Assembly: GCA_016933215.1 (NCBI GenBank)
Contig: JAFGBH010000043.1
Coordinates: forward strand, 1 to 53,631
Direction: 5' to 3'
DNA length: 53,631 nt
Origin: Deltaproteobacteria bacterium
Lineage (GTDB): Bacteria; Desulfobacterota; Syntrophia; Syntrophales; UBA2210
The notes under the pieces are model-generated. The model saw nothing but the letters and a program-made list of their open reading frames with translations, did no database searches and was not told the origin of the DNA. How positions within the stretch are numbered: the first letter of the stretch is position 1; the number at the start of each line of letters is the position of its first letter. The position numbers and the translations under genes are program-made. Of the stretch, positions 40,542-49,308 are shown piece after piece.

Positions 40542-42631
40542 TCTTTCATCTCTCCATTACTCTTTTTGATTTCATTGAGTGTCGTTAATTCTTCCCTTTT
40601 CATCTTCACGGCTGAGACCTTGAGTTCGGGAATCTTGGATTTCGGATCCAGCGTCCGCAAGGTCAGGATGTTCGCAGCCGCCTCGGCAAAGTGAAAGGGG
40701 ATGAAAACCGTACCGGGAGAAACTCTCTCCGTGATACGGGCCGCGACACGAATGATTCCCCTTCTCGATTCAACTGCAATTTTCATTCCATCGGTAATCC
40801 CGAGTGTTTTTGCATCACCGGGGTTGACCTCGGCGTAGGCCTCATCCAGCTGACCCTGAAGCGTAGGAGAACGCCGCGTCATTGTTCCCGTGTGGAATTG
40901 AAAAAGCGACCGTCCCGTCATAAGGATAAGGGGGTAGTCATCGTCGGACACTTCAGGCGGCGGATTGTAGTGAACGGAGATGAAGCACCCTTTTCCCCTC
41001 GCAAATCCACCTGAATGAAGAAGGGGAGTCCCCGGATGATTTACGCCGGGACAGGGCCACTGAATCCCCGTCCCCTCAAGCCGTTCGTAGGACATGCCCC
41101 GATAGATCGGTGTAACGCCCGCTATCTCCGAGAACACTTCTCGGGCAGATTGCCACTCCATTTCTTCATATCCCATCCTCCCGGCCAGATCACCGATAGC
41201 CTTCCATTCGGGCCGAGCTTCACCCACCGGTTCTAGCGCCTTTCGGATGCGCTGAACCCTTCGTTCCGTCGAGGTAAAGGTGCCGTCCTTTTCCGCGTAA
41301 CTTGCACCGGGGAGAACGACGTTAGCAAAGGCCGCCGTTTCAGTGAGAAATATATCGTGGACCACGAGGAAGTCTATGTTTTCCAGCGCACGGCGCACAT
41401 GAACGGAATCGGGGTCCGAAAGGGTGGGATTTTCGCCCATGATGTACATCCATCTCGTCCGTTTTTCGAAGATAGCCTCCGTCATCTCGCAGAGGGTAAG
41501 TCCGTTCTTTTCGGGAAGACGATCCGTATTCCAGGACTTTGAGAAATAATCCCGGACATCTGGATCTTCCGCGGACTGGTATCCGGGAAAGAAATCGGGA
41601 AGTACGCCCACATCGCAGGCACCCTGGACATTGTTCTGCCCCCGGAGGGGATTGATTCCTGTCCCCTTTCTCCCTACATTTCCCGTCGCCATGGAAAGAT
41701 TCGCGAGGGCAACGACATTGTCCGTACCCGATACGTGCTGCGTTATTCCCATGGCATAGATGATGGACGCTTTTTCGGCACCGGCATACATACGCGCAGC
41801 CTCGACGATCTGACGAGAGGGAACGCCCGTAATCGCCTCCAAGTGTTCGGGTGCATAATCACCGAGAGATTTCGCCACCGCTTCAAATCCTTTGGTATTC
41901 TCTTCAATGAATTTCCGGTCTTCCCTCCCCTCCTGAATTATCACGTGGAGGATTCCGTTTATGAGGGCCGTATCAGTGCCGGGACGATGCCGCAGATGGA
42001 GACGGGAGACCTCGACAAGATCAATCCGACGGGGATCGGCCACAATCAGGGCAGCCCCTTTTTCCTTAACCGTTTTTATGATCCTCCGCCCGATAAGGGG
42101 ATGCTGCTCAGAGGTGTTTGATCCTATAAGGAGTATGACATTTGCATCCTCGATATCATCAATGCTGTTGGTCATGGCCCCGCTTCCGAAAGACATTGAA
42201 AGTCCCGTCACCGTGGATGCATGGCAGAGCCGGGCACAATGGTCGATATGCGACGTCCCCACAACAGCCCTTGCAAATTTTTGAAGGGCATAGTTGTCTT
42301 CATTCGTACACTTGGCGGAACCGAGAAAATTCACTGCATCGGGGCCATTGTTTTCAAGGACCGCTTCGAGACGACATTTGATAACGGCAAGCGCCTCATC
42401 CCAGGAGACTTCGCGAAATTCCCGCGAGCGATCTTCTCGGAGAAGTGGCCGGGAAAGCCGCTCAGGGTGATGAATAAATTCATGAGCACTCCACCCCTTG
42501 ATGCAGAGCTTCCCTTCATTCACCCCTTCCTCAGAGGGATAGAGGGCCTCCACCTTTTCATCATAAACCCGAAGGACAATTCGGCAGCCGACTCCGCAGA
42601 AGGGACACAGTGTCTCCACGTCTCTCCACAT
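40538..42631 (-). CDS. Molybdopterin formate dehydrogenase catalytic subunit (Cys form)
   Basis: Mo/W-bis-MGD oxidoreductase, 697 residues, of the FdhA/FdhF size class. The N-terminal 4Fe-4S ligands are Cys9, Cys12, Cys16 and Cys43. The active-site residue is Cys136 in CARLCHASTVTGL, coded TGC, so this is not a selenoprotein. Further marks are NVILLIGSNTSEQHPLIGRRI, GNVGRKGTGINPLRGQNNVQGACDVG, MGENPTLSDPD, VVLPGASYAEKDGTFTSTERR and a C-terminal molydopterin-dinucleotide domain. No signal peptide is present, so it is cytoplasmic. It follows hdrC-hdrB-like genes by 1 base, suggesting that electrons pass between formate and the HdrB/HdrC pair. A nitrate reductase-like activity is a less likely alternative. 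Confidence 0.9.
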   Translation of the reverse strand: MWRDVETLCPFCGVGCRIVLRVYDEKVEALYPSEEGVNEGKLCIKGWSAHEFIHHPERLSRPLLREDRSREFREVSWDEALAVIKCRLEAVLENNGPDAVNFLGSAKCTNEDNYALQKFARAVVGTSHIDHCARLCHASTVTGLSMSFGSGAMTNSIDDIEDANVILLIGSNTSEQHPLIGRRIIKTVKEKGAALIVADPRRIDLVEVSRLHLRHRPGTDTALINGILHVIIQEGREDRKFIEENTKGFEAVAKSLGDYAPEHLEAITGVPSRQIVEAARMYAGAEKASIIYAMGITQHVSGTDNVVALANLSMATGNVGRKGTGINPLRGQNNVQGACDVGVLPDFFPGYQSAEDPDVRDYFSKSWNTDRLPEKNGLTLCEMTEAIFEKRTRWMYIMGENPTLSDPDSVHVRRALENIDFLVVHDIFLTETAAFANVVLPGASYAEKDGTFTSTERRVQRIRKALEPVGEARPEWKAIGDLAGRMGYEEMEWQSAREVFSEIAGVTPIYRGMSYERLEGTGIQWPCPGVNHPGTPLLHSGGFARGKGCFISVHYNPPPEVSDDDYPLILMTGRSLFQFHTGTMTRRSPTLQGQLDEAYAEVNPGDAKTLGITDGMKIAVESRRGIIRVAARITERVSPGTVFIPFHFAEAAANILTLRTLDPKSKIPELKVSAVKMKREELTTLNEIKKSNGEMKE

Positions 42632-42632
42632 A

Positions 42633-43550
42633 TCAGATTCCCTCCCTCAAGCGGGCCTCGAGTATCTCTCTTTCCCCCTTTATTTTGTGCTCACGAAATC
42701 CGATTTCATCCAGGCTCCATCCCATGGCAAGCGCCAGTAACTCGAGAAAATGAAAAACGGGAAGCTGTATCGCGGTCAGGTCCTTTCGCACCGCCATTAC
42801 CTGGCCGATTTCAAACTGCTGGAAACAGGAGGTACATCCCACGGCCAGGGCCTCGGCACCGAAGCGGCTCATATCCTCCACTTTTCTCACCACGGCATGA
42901 AGAGAATCGTCCATTTTTCCGTCAAGGGTCAGCGGCGAACCGCAACATTGTGACTTTTCACGGTAGTCCACGACTTTAACACCGAGCGCGTCGAGGAGTT
43001 CTTCCGTCTTTTGGGGATTAAAGGGGTTGTCAAACCGCATTATCTCGGGTGGATTATTCTCGTGACATCCGCTGTGGTAGGAAATGCGGAAATCAGAAAG
43101 CGGCCTTTTTACCATCTTTCGAAGCCGCTCCGGACCGATATCCTCATAGAACACCTTCAGGAAATGTCTGACGGAAACGGTCTTTTCAAGTTTACGGCCG
43201 ACATCGTTGAGTGTTTCATTCACCTTTTTTAAAAGCTCGGGTTTTTTCTGAAGCTCAAGACTTGCCGTCGCGAGTGTCATGGTACAGGCGGGGCAGAGCG
43301 TCAAAATGGAAAGATTTTCCTCCGCTGCGATGGCAAGATTTCGTGCAGCGAGCGCAAGCCAGGCGAACTGGTCCGCCCCCCTGAACCGAACAGGATCGGG
43401 GCAGCAGGAAAACCCTTCAAGGTCGACCAGTTCCATCCCAAACTCGGGGAAGAGCCGTCTCGCCAGATACTCGAACCGGGGAAAACGGGCGGGAATGAGG
43501 CATCCGAGAAAAAGGGCATATCGAAGTCTGGTATTGTTTCTCTCCATCAT
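42633..43550 (-). CDS. HdrB-like protein with two CCG domains
   Basis: 305-residue homologue of heterodisulfide reductase subunit B. Two Cys-rich CCG modules are complete. Module 1 has Cys17, Cys49-Cys50, Cys86 and Cys89 (FLGC, SCCPDP, CPAC). Module 2 has Cys162, Cys202-Cys203, Cys239 and Cys242 (SGC, QCCGSP, GCTSC). In HdrB these bind the two non-cubane [4Fe-4S] clusters that reduce a disulfide. It is 22 bases after the HdrC-like gene and 1 base before the formate dehydrogenase. No HdrA flavoprotein is encoded here, so partner and substrate disulfide are unknown. Confidence 0.88.
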   Translation of the reverse strand: MMERNNTRLRYALFLGCLIPARFPRFEYLARRLFPEFGMELVDLEGFSCCPDPVRFRGADQFAWLALAARNLAIAAEENLSILTLCPACTMTLATASLELQKKPELLKKVNETLNDVGRKLEKTVSVRHFLKVFYEDIGPERLRKMVKRPLSDFRISYHSGCHENNPPEIMRFDNPFNPQKTEELLDALGVKVVDYREKSQCCGSPLTLDGKMDDSLHAVVRKVEDMSRFGAEALAVGCTSCFQQFEIGQVMAVRKDLTAIQLPVFHFLELLALAMGWSLDEIGFREHKIKGEREILEARLREGI

Positions 43551-43572
43551 TTGTTCCCGGTTTTCTTACCCT

Positions 43573-44037
43573 TCAATTTTTTTCCAATCCCGTTAGATCT
43601 GCAATACGCTTTACTTCATCAATACCCTTCGCCTCCGGCGGCGGGAGGCCGAGTTTATCACGGTCCTTGATGGTCTTTTTTGTCACCGGAAAGGCCATCC
43701 CCGTTTCAAGGACAAGGGAAACGAGGTCATACACATAGGACGGGGCATCCCCCTCTTCGAAAGACTGCTCCTGAAGACTGACGATAACCTTTAAGGGATC
43801 GACTTCCTGGGGACAGACCTCGGCGCATTTGTGACAGCCTGAACAGGCCCAGAGCGCCTCGTGGATCTGCGGCGCTTCGGAGGAGAAAAGATCATAGACA
43901 AAGGTCTTTCTGCCGCCGTATCCCTCCCTGTTTTGAATGACACAGTGGAGACTGCACACGCTGCATTCGAAACAGCACTCGCAAAGCTCTCCGTAATCGT
44001 AAAGGTTTTTACGGCCCTTGAAATTGATTGTAATCAT
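43573..44037 (-). CDS. HdrC-like iron-sulfur protein
   Basis: 154 residues with two Cys groups typical of HdrC-type double [4Fe-4S] ferredoxin domains. The first lies within residues 19-32 (Cys19, 21, 22, 25, 28, 32) and the second is CSGCHKCAEVC (Cys65, 68, 71, 75). The first group has two more Cys than a standard motif, so which four bind the cluster is not obvious. The short helical tail LVSLVLETGMAFPVTKKTIKDRD is typical of HdrC proteins. It would carry electrons between the formate dehydrogenase and HdrB-like protein. It lies 18 bases after the COG3044 ATPase gene. Confidence 0.87.
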   Translation of the reverse strand: MITINFKGRKNLYDYGELCECCFECSVCSLHCVIQNREGYGGRKTFVYDLFSSEAPQIHEALWACSGCHKCAEVCPQEVDPLKVIVSLQEQSFEEGDAPSYVYDLVSLVLETGMAFPVTKKTIKDRDKLGLPPPEAKGIDEVKRIADLTGLEKN

Positions 44038-44055
44038 AACAATCTCTTCATAAAC

Positions 44056-45768
44056 TTACCGCATCTTGACCTTCAGTGTCCGCAGGCGATTGATGGCAGC
44101 GGCAAGCTCAAGCCCCCTGAAGGCGGCATAATTTCCCACAAGACTGTTATCGAGGACATCGAGACCCTTTTCCTCTATTTTTTGAAGCACCGCATCAACG
44201 ATTGTCTTCAGTGTTGTCTCTCCTTCCATGAAGCCTGTGGCAAAATGAATGGCATCTCCGATAGCCCTTGTCTGGCTCATATCAACCAGCTGCTCCAGGG
44301 CACCCATATCTATAGTATGCGTGCCGAAGGCGATGGACTGGAGGCCCTTTGACGATATCTTGACCTCCCGTTTTCCCCTGCTGGGATCGAAACTTTTTGC
44401 GAGGGGAATCCGCTCCGAACTCTCTCCGAATGATTCGCCCACTTCCGGTGTCCGTTCGGCACTGTATTTTTCCGCTATCTTTCGCGCCTCTTCTGTCACT
44501 TCGAAGGGCCGGTACTCGATCATGCAGATCACCCTGTCTGCTACATCAAAATAATCACCCGAACCCCCGATGGCAAGGACCGTCGAGATTCCCCTCTCCC
44601 GGTAAAGCTGCCTGATCTTATCGATGAAAGGGGTAATCGGCTCCTTGTCCTTGGAGACAAGCTCCTGCATCCGGTGATCCCTGATCATAAAGTTGGTGGC
44701 CGAGGTATCCTCATCGATGAGAAGCACTGTACCCCCCGCCTCCATTGCCTCGATTATATTTGCCGCCTGTGAGGTACTTCCGCTGGCGTCGTCGGTGGAA
44801 AAATCCGCCGTCCGTTTGCCGAAGGGAAGATTGTTGATAAAGGGAGAGATGTTCACCTTTTCGATCCGGCGGCCATCTTCGGCCCGTATCTTCATCGTCG
44901 CGGGGTTTGTCACGACATATTCCCGACCGTCCCCCGGAATGTGCTTATAAACGCCCAGTTCGAGGGCCCGCAAAAGCGTGGATTTTCCGTGGTATCCACC
45001 CCCCACGATGAGAGTAACCCCCTTCGGTATTCCCATCCCCTTTATGGCACCATGGTTCGGGAGTTTAATTTCCACTTTGAGGGATTCCGGAGTCTCAAAG
45101 GGGATGATCGTTCCCTCTTTCATGGGAAGGGGATTGATACCGCTCGCCCGGGGAAGAATGGATCCATCGGCCACAAAGGCAACCAGTCCCATCTCATCCA
45201 GCTTATTCCTCAGAGAATCGGCATCTTCCGCCGTCTCGATATGACGATAGAGATCATCTCTTGAAAGGTTGGCAAATAAGAGCGAGGCCTTCACGATTGC
45301 CGGGAGTTCCTCAAAGAACATCGCTTCGGCATGTCGTCCCGCAATCTTCCTCCCGAAGGCGGGAAGCCCCATCACAAATCGCGCCTCCACATAGTCATCG
45401 GCGACGAAGGCCGACGTCCGTTCCAGTATCTCCTGTCCCGGTCTGTCTATTAGAATTACGCCGCTTTTCCCCGTTCCCTTGTTTCCCTTGGTAAATTTTC
45501 TCGCCGCCTCAAAGAATCGACGCGTGAGAAAATCACGAAGGGCGATCTCTCGGCTTTTTGACTCCCGCGTATCTTCGTGAAATCGAGCGATTTTCTGATC
45601 AAGGCGCACACGAACCCTGCTGGGATCGGCGAAGGGATCTCCCTGGACATGATCGATGATAAGGGCAAATTCAGCGAAATCGTACTCGCCCTTGATGTCC
45701 TTGTAGGCCTTGTATCCCCTGCCGTCAATTCTTTGCAGTATTCCCCTGAGGTCGTGCGCGGTTCTCAT
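44056..45768 (-). CDS. Predicted ATPase of the ABC class (COG3044)
   Basis: 570-residue P-loop ATPase. The family-type start is LRGILQRIDGRGYKAYKDIKGEYDF. Walker A is VGGGYHGKSTLLRALELGVY, with GDGREYVVTNPATMKIRAEDGR following. The signature-like region is FSTDDASGSTSQAANIIEAMEAG, and Walker B is VLLIDEDTSATNFMIRDHRM. There are no membrane helices. The biological role of COG3044 proteins is not known to me. It precedes the HdrC/HdrB/Fdh genes on the same strand with 18-base spacing, and follows the DUF3795 gene by 14 bases, so it may be in one operon with them. Confidence 0.88.
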   Translation of the reverse strand: MRTAHDLRGILQRIDGRGYKAYKDIKGEYDFAEFALIIDHVQGDPFADPSRVRVRLDQKIARFHEDTRESKSREIALRDFLTRRFFEAARKFTKGNKGTGKSGVILIDRPGQEILERTSAFVADDYVEARFVMGLPAFGRKIAGRHAEAMFFEELPAIVKASLLFANLSRDDLYRHIETAEDADSLRNKLDEMGLVAFVADGSILPRASGINPLPMKEGTIIPFETPESLKVEIKLPNHGAIKGMGIPKGVTLIVGGGYHGKSTLLRALELGVYKHIPGDGREYVVTNPATMKIRAEDGRRIEKVNISPFINNLPFGKRTADFSTDDASGSTSQAANIIEAMEAGGTVLLIDEDTSATNFMIRDHRMQELVSKDKEPITPFIDKIRQLYRERGISTVLAIGGSGDYFDVADRVICMIEYRPFEVTEEARKIAEKYSAERTPEVGESFGESSERIPLAKSFDPSRGKREVKISSKGLQSIAFGTHTIDMGALEQLVDMSQTRAIGDAIHFATGFMEGETTLKTIVDAVLQKIEEKGLDVLDNSLVGNYAAFRGLELAAAINRLRTLKVKMR

Positions 45769-45782
45769 TTTCCCCCTTCGTT

Positions 45783-46232
45783 TTAATCGAGATCGACTTC
45801 CTCTTTACAGTTTCTGCATCTCCTCGCTCCCCTGAAGAGAGGAGTACCGCAGTGGGGACAGCTGTATCGTTTCTCTTCCTCTTCTATCCAGCGTTCTGTT
45901 CCCAGTTCCCTCCAGGCGGGAATCGAACGCAACATCACCTTTTTTCCCACGGGAATGGGGAAATCCTCGATAATCTTGCAGGGAAACTCATCGCACTCGT
46001 GGCATCCCTCATAGCCCTTTTCCCTTGTGCAGTCTTTAATGGGACATACCTTGCAGTAAAAAAAGACGTCATCAGAGAGGCATCCTTCACACCGTAAATC
46101 TTCTGGTTTTACCCCGTACATAGGCGCCAGTTTTTCTTTGAATTTTTCATTGTTGTCCCTGTGAGCAATCCGTATGGCGCACACGCCGCAGTAGAGTCCG
46201 CATGGAGCTGCAAGTTCTCGTTTCACTTCCAT
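45783..46232 (-). CDS. DUF3795 Cys-rich protein
   Basis: 149 residues. The N-terminal part APCGLYCGVCAIR, then RCEGCLSDDVFFYCKVCPIKDCTREKGYEGCHECDEFPC, is the standard DUF3795 pattern of about ten Cys. A C-terminal zinc ribbon (CPHCGTPLFRGARRCRNC) is added, which many DUF3795 proteins lack. Function is unknown; metal or Fe-S binding is likely from the Cys layout. It starts with ATG after GGAGAGG, 42 bases past the threonine synthase stop. Confidence 0.88.
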   Translation of the reverse strand: MEVKRELAAPCGLYCGVCAIRIAHRDNNEKFKEKLAPMYGVKPEDLRCEGCLSDDVFFYCKVCPIKDCTREKGYEGCHECDEFPCKIIEDFPIPVGKKVMLRSIPAWRELGTERWIEEEEKRYSCPHCGTPLFRGARRCRNCKEEVDLD

Positions 46233-46274
46233 TTTCCTCTCCTTTATTTCATTTTTTATCTCGCACCGAAAGGG

Positions 46275-47483
46275 TCAGAGCCTCTTTCTGACAAAATCGG
46301 CAAGATTTTCAATCCTGCATTCAGCCGTTTTCAAATTGTGTTTCTCAAGGGCAGCAGTGTATTTCAAACCGCCCCCCGTCACGATGCAGAGAACCGTGTT
46401 TTCTTCATCGATTTTTCTATCCTCTCTCAACTTCGCGAGCGCCGCAAGGGGAACAGCACCGGCGGGCTGGGCAAAGATCCCCTCTTCCGCAAGCCTTTTC
46501 TGCGCCCGAAGGATTTCATCATCCGTGACGGCGACAAAAATCCCCCCGTTTTCCCGTATCCTTCTCAGGACCTCATTTCCACTCGGCGGGAAGGGGTTTT
46601 CGATGGCATGGGCAATTGTATCGGGGTCCTGAAAAGGGGATACCTTTTCGTTATTTTCCGAATAGGCTTTGCATATGGGCGCGCAACCGCTTGCCTGGGC
46701 GCAGATAAATCTGGGCACTTTCTTTATAAGGCCGCAGTCTTTAAATTCTTCAAACCCCTTCATGATGCCCCGCAGATTCCCCCCTGAGCTCGTCGGCACG
46801 ATAACAAAATCGGGTGGTTCAAAATTCATCTCCTCGCAGACCTCAAAGGCGATTGTCTTTGATCCCTCCACCCTGAAAGGCACATCTGAATTGATGAAAT
46901 AGATGTCGCGTTCTTTGCCGATTGCAAGGCTTTGAAAATAGAGATCCCCGTAATCACCATCGACCCGTATCAAAAGAGGGTCATAGATGGCAATCGGGTC
47001 CAGCTTTTCAGGGGGAATATTTACGCTCACAAATATAACGGTCTTGAGTTTCGCCCGTGCGCCATAGGCAGCGACGGAAACGGCCATGTTGCCGCTCGAC
47101 ACCGTCCCGATCCTTTCATATCCCAAAGACAGGGCGTGATTAACGCCCGATACGGTTCCCCTGTCCTTGAAAGACCAGGTGGGATTCTGGCTTTCGTTTT
47201 TAAAGAAGAGTGATTTTACCCGCAATTCGAAGGCAAGCCGCGATGATTTAACAAGAGGGGTAAAACCCTCCCGAAGGGAGATTGTCCTTTCGCCTTCGGA
47301 AAAGGGGAAAAAATCGGCGTAGCGCTCAAGAATAGTTTGACGAAGAATGTCACCATCGATGATTGTTCCAGATGTTACCCTTTGAACTTCCAAGGGCTCG
47401 GCGCATGAATCACAGCGAGGATAAATCCTGTCGATGGGAAAGGTTTTTTTGCAGTTTGTACAGATAAGATTTGTATTCTTCAT
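46275..47483 (-). CDS. thrC: Threonine synthase
   Basis: PLP enzyme converting O-phosphohomoserine to threonine, 402 residues. The N-terminal zinc-ribbon-like start has CTNCKKTF and CDSCAEPL. SLREGFTPLVKS, the PLP-Lys motif NPTWSFKDRGT, VSSGNMAVSVAAYGARA, PTSSGGNLRGIMKGFEE (phosphate-binding) and CIVTGGGLKYT follow. This is the shorter, ribbon-bearing class II form common in archaea and deeply branching bacteria. Other fold-type II enzymes (cysteate synthase) share these marks. It is the first gene of the minus-strand run; its promoter lies in 47484-47800 but I could not place it. Confidence 0.88.
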   Translation of the reverse strand: MKNTNLICTNCKKTFPIDRIYPRCDSCAEPLEVQRVTSGTIIDGDILRQTILERYADFFPFSEGERTISLREGFTPLVKSSRLAFELRVKSLFFKNESQNPTWSFKDRGTVSGVNHALSLGYERIGTVSSGNMAVSVAAYGARAKLKTVIFVSVNIPPEKLDPIAIYDPLLIRVDGDYGDLYFQSLAIGKERDIYFINSDVPFRVEGSKTIAFEVCEEMNFEPPDFVIVPTSSGGNLRGIMKGFEEFKDCGLIKKVPRFICAQASGCAPICKAYSENNEKVSPFQDPDTIAHAIENPFPPSGNEVLRRIRENGGIFVAVTDDEILRAQKRLAEEGIFAQPAGAVPLAALAKLREDRKIDEENTVLCIVTGGGLKYTAALEKHNLKTAECRIENLADFVRKRL

Positions 47484-47802
47484 TTTTTCGCTACCTTAGC
47501 TACGAATAATCATTACGACAATACCGAGAAGAGATAGCAAAAAAGAGAGGCTCTATAAAGCAATAATTTATGAAGGGGCAGATACTTCTCTATAAGATTT
47601 TCTGTTTCACCTGTTGTACCAGTCTATCTTTCCAAATCATTCGAAATCTCCGAGAGACTGTGAAAGCCTTATCGGCTTTATATGTAGACAGGCATCTCAC
47701 AAGCAAAGATAACCCTTTCTCTGAATATCGAGCAGAATCGGTAATATTCTCTCTTCCTATGACGCCGGCAAATTTCCTGTGTCAAATTTCACACTGACCG
47801 TG

Positions 47803-47831
47803 TGATACGTATCATAGTACTGTATTATAAT
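47803..47831 (+). promoter_or_regulatory. Candidate promoter with palindrome over the -35 region
   Basis: A perfect -10 TATAAT lies at 47826-47831. Seventeen bases upstream the -35 position reads TGATAC, a weak match lying in a perfect 12-bp palindrome TGATACGTATCA (47803-47814). A second inverted repeat CACAC-TGACC-GTGTG overlaps its left side (47790-47804). Weak -35 plus palindromes suggests a regulator acts here. The start site would be near 47838, about 50 bases before the riboswitch. Confidence 0.5.
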
Positions 47832-47890
47832 TTTTTGGTAGTCAAATACATACCACAATTAAAAATTTTTCTTCATGAACAACGATCTTT

Positions 47891-47978
47891 AAAAACCGAC
47901 AAAGGCAAACTGCTCGTGAGGGTAGGACGCAAAGCCATGGGTCACAAATCTGGTGATCGCCAGGCTACCGAAGTTTTT
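47891..47978 (+). ncRNA. Cyclic di-GMP-I (GEMM-I) riboswitch
   Basis: Class I c-di-GMP aptamer. P1 closes as AAAAAC/GTTTTT (47891-47896 with 47973-47978). GGCAAAC (47904-47910) leads into a stem capped by a GTGA tetraloop at 47916-47919, a GNRA loop as required for the receptor contact. GGACGCAAAGCC (47925-47936) is the conserved core. GGTCAC/GTGATC forms the second arm, and CAGGCTACCG closes the core. Aligned with V. cholerae Vc2, the base at the G20 position is G, which predicts c-di-GMP rather than cGAMP. It lies 236 bases upstream of the exported protein gene. No clear terminator hairpin is visible, so the output mechanism is open. Confidence 0.85.
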
Positions 47979-48213
47979 ATCACTGTATTATCCCCAAACA
48001 GAATCCCACTGAAACAAATTTTCGCGATTTCTACAGAGCTTACCTATTCCAGAAATATTGGGGACTCCAAGAGCTTCACTCCTATCAACAATTACCCCAC
48101 GAGTTTTTTATCCATGAATTGCCCGGTGAGGTCACAAAAGCTTCCTTCGTAGGAAAAGGAGACACACGGTACTACTGCAGAATAAAAATTTAGGATTAAA
48201 AGAGGCTACCATC

Positions 48214-48936
48214 ATGAAATCAAAAAGGTCGATAAGAAGAACATATCTTATCTTATTCTTTTTCGTTTTAGTTTCTCTTATTTTTCTTGTGTTACCGCTT
48301 TCGTCTCTCGCCAAGTTACGACCACTGGATGACAATTTTTCTCTGAGCTGGGGGATAGCACCGCCAGGGTGGTTCAGAATAAATTCAGTTCCGACGAGAC
48401 CGACTCCGGTCTGGTTTGATGTTGATGTTACAAACTCGGGAACCGAAGAAGATCGTCCCGTAGCAAAAATTAGATCTGAAGAAGACCCCTCAATGAGAGA
48501 AATTACCGTCAAAGGTCTCCTTGCACTATTTCCTCCTGAAACACCTTTTTTGGATGTGCACGATTATGATTATTGTTGGTGTGACGAAGATGGACTGGCC
48601 GATAAAGGAGGACAAATCTTTCCCGCTAATACAACGACCGCAGGATGTGTCGCGGTCGAAACCCATGCTGAAAAAGTTACAAGAAGCGGAGATGCTGTAG
48701 TAGAAACTCCACCTGGAAGTGGAGGTATCTATTGGAATACTGACGGCGCACCTTTCATTAAGATTTACTTCCCGGAAGAGGTAACTGCAACTTTTTCCGA
48801 ATGGGACGCAAAAATAAATTATGGGAATGATTGCTCGAATCTGAGCAATCATAACACACTCGGCACACTCCATGTGTCTAACATGAGGATCAAAATATAT
48901 CCTGGTGGATGGACACAAATCTGGGTTCGAAAATAA
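48214..48936 (+). CDS. Exported protein of unknown function, riboswitch-controlled
   Basis: A 240-residue protein with no family I recognise. MKSKRSIRRTYLILFFFVLVSLIFLVLPL is a strong signal peptide or anchor, with a likely cut near SSLAK (about residue 34). The rest is polar, beta-rich and aromatic, with Cys in YCWCDED, TAGCVAV and NDCSN. Several DVH/DYD/DED clusters could bind Ca2+. It has no membrane helices after the start, so it is probably periplasmic, outer-surface or secreted. It is the only gene between the riboswitch and the OMP gene, so c-di-GMP should control it. Surface attachment or a lectin-like role is speculation. Confidence 0.75.
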   Translation: MKSKRSIRRTYLILFFFVLVSLIFLVLPLSSLAKLRPLDDNFSLSWGIAPPGWFRINSVPTRPTPVWFDVDVTNSGTEEDRPVAKIRSEEDPSMREITVKGLLALFPPETPFLDVHDYDYCWCDEDGLADKGGQIFPANTTTAGCVAVETHAEKVTRSGDAVVETPPGSGGIYWNTDGAPFIKIYFPEEVTATFSEWDAKINYGNDCSNLSNHNTLGTLHVSNMRIKIYPGGWTQIWVRK

Positions 48937-48947
48937 ACAATGACGAG

Positions 48948-49201
48948 CAATTTGTTATTGTGGCATCATGAATAATCTAAAAAGTCAACCACTCAAATAA
49001 TTTCGGCACAAGAGATACGAAAACTTCTCATATGAACGCATGAACTTTGGAGTAAAAGCGGAGAGAAGCAGCGCTTCGAAAGCGAAAAAGTGAATATATC
49101 GCCTGCCGAATCTTTAGAATCAGTCGAATGCCGAATCCCACTATTATCAATAGAAATATTCAATGACAGGAAAATCCGTTGACAATTTATTATTGTGCCA
49201 T
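48948..49201 (+). repeat. Imperfect direct repeat flanking the gap downstream of the exported protein gene
   Basis: CAATTTGTTATTGTGGCAT at 48948-48966 recurs as CAATTTATTATTGTGCCAT at 49183-49201, 17 of 19 bases identical. The second copy overlaps a TTGACA (49179-49184), a possible -35 element for the beta-barrel gene 108 bases downstream. I see nothing else I can name in the 372-base gap 48937-49308. Confidence 0.5.
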
Positions 49202-49308
49202 GTATGTATGGCTTATGTGGCTCACTGGTGGGGATAGCGATATTTGGCAAAACAAAGGTGTTCTCTGTTTAGTTATGAATTCCCATTTCACAATCAGGAG
49301 GTGACAGG

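Noticed and set aside
42190-42260. Possible selenocysteine codon in the formate dehydrogenase
   Set aside because: The active-site codon reads TGC (Cys136), so no TGA recoding is needed.
47802-48152. Plus-strand 116-codon frame between thrC and the exported protein gene
   Set aside because: It covers the c-di-GMP riboswitch and a promoter-like stretch, so it is non-coding; its residues look random.
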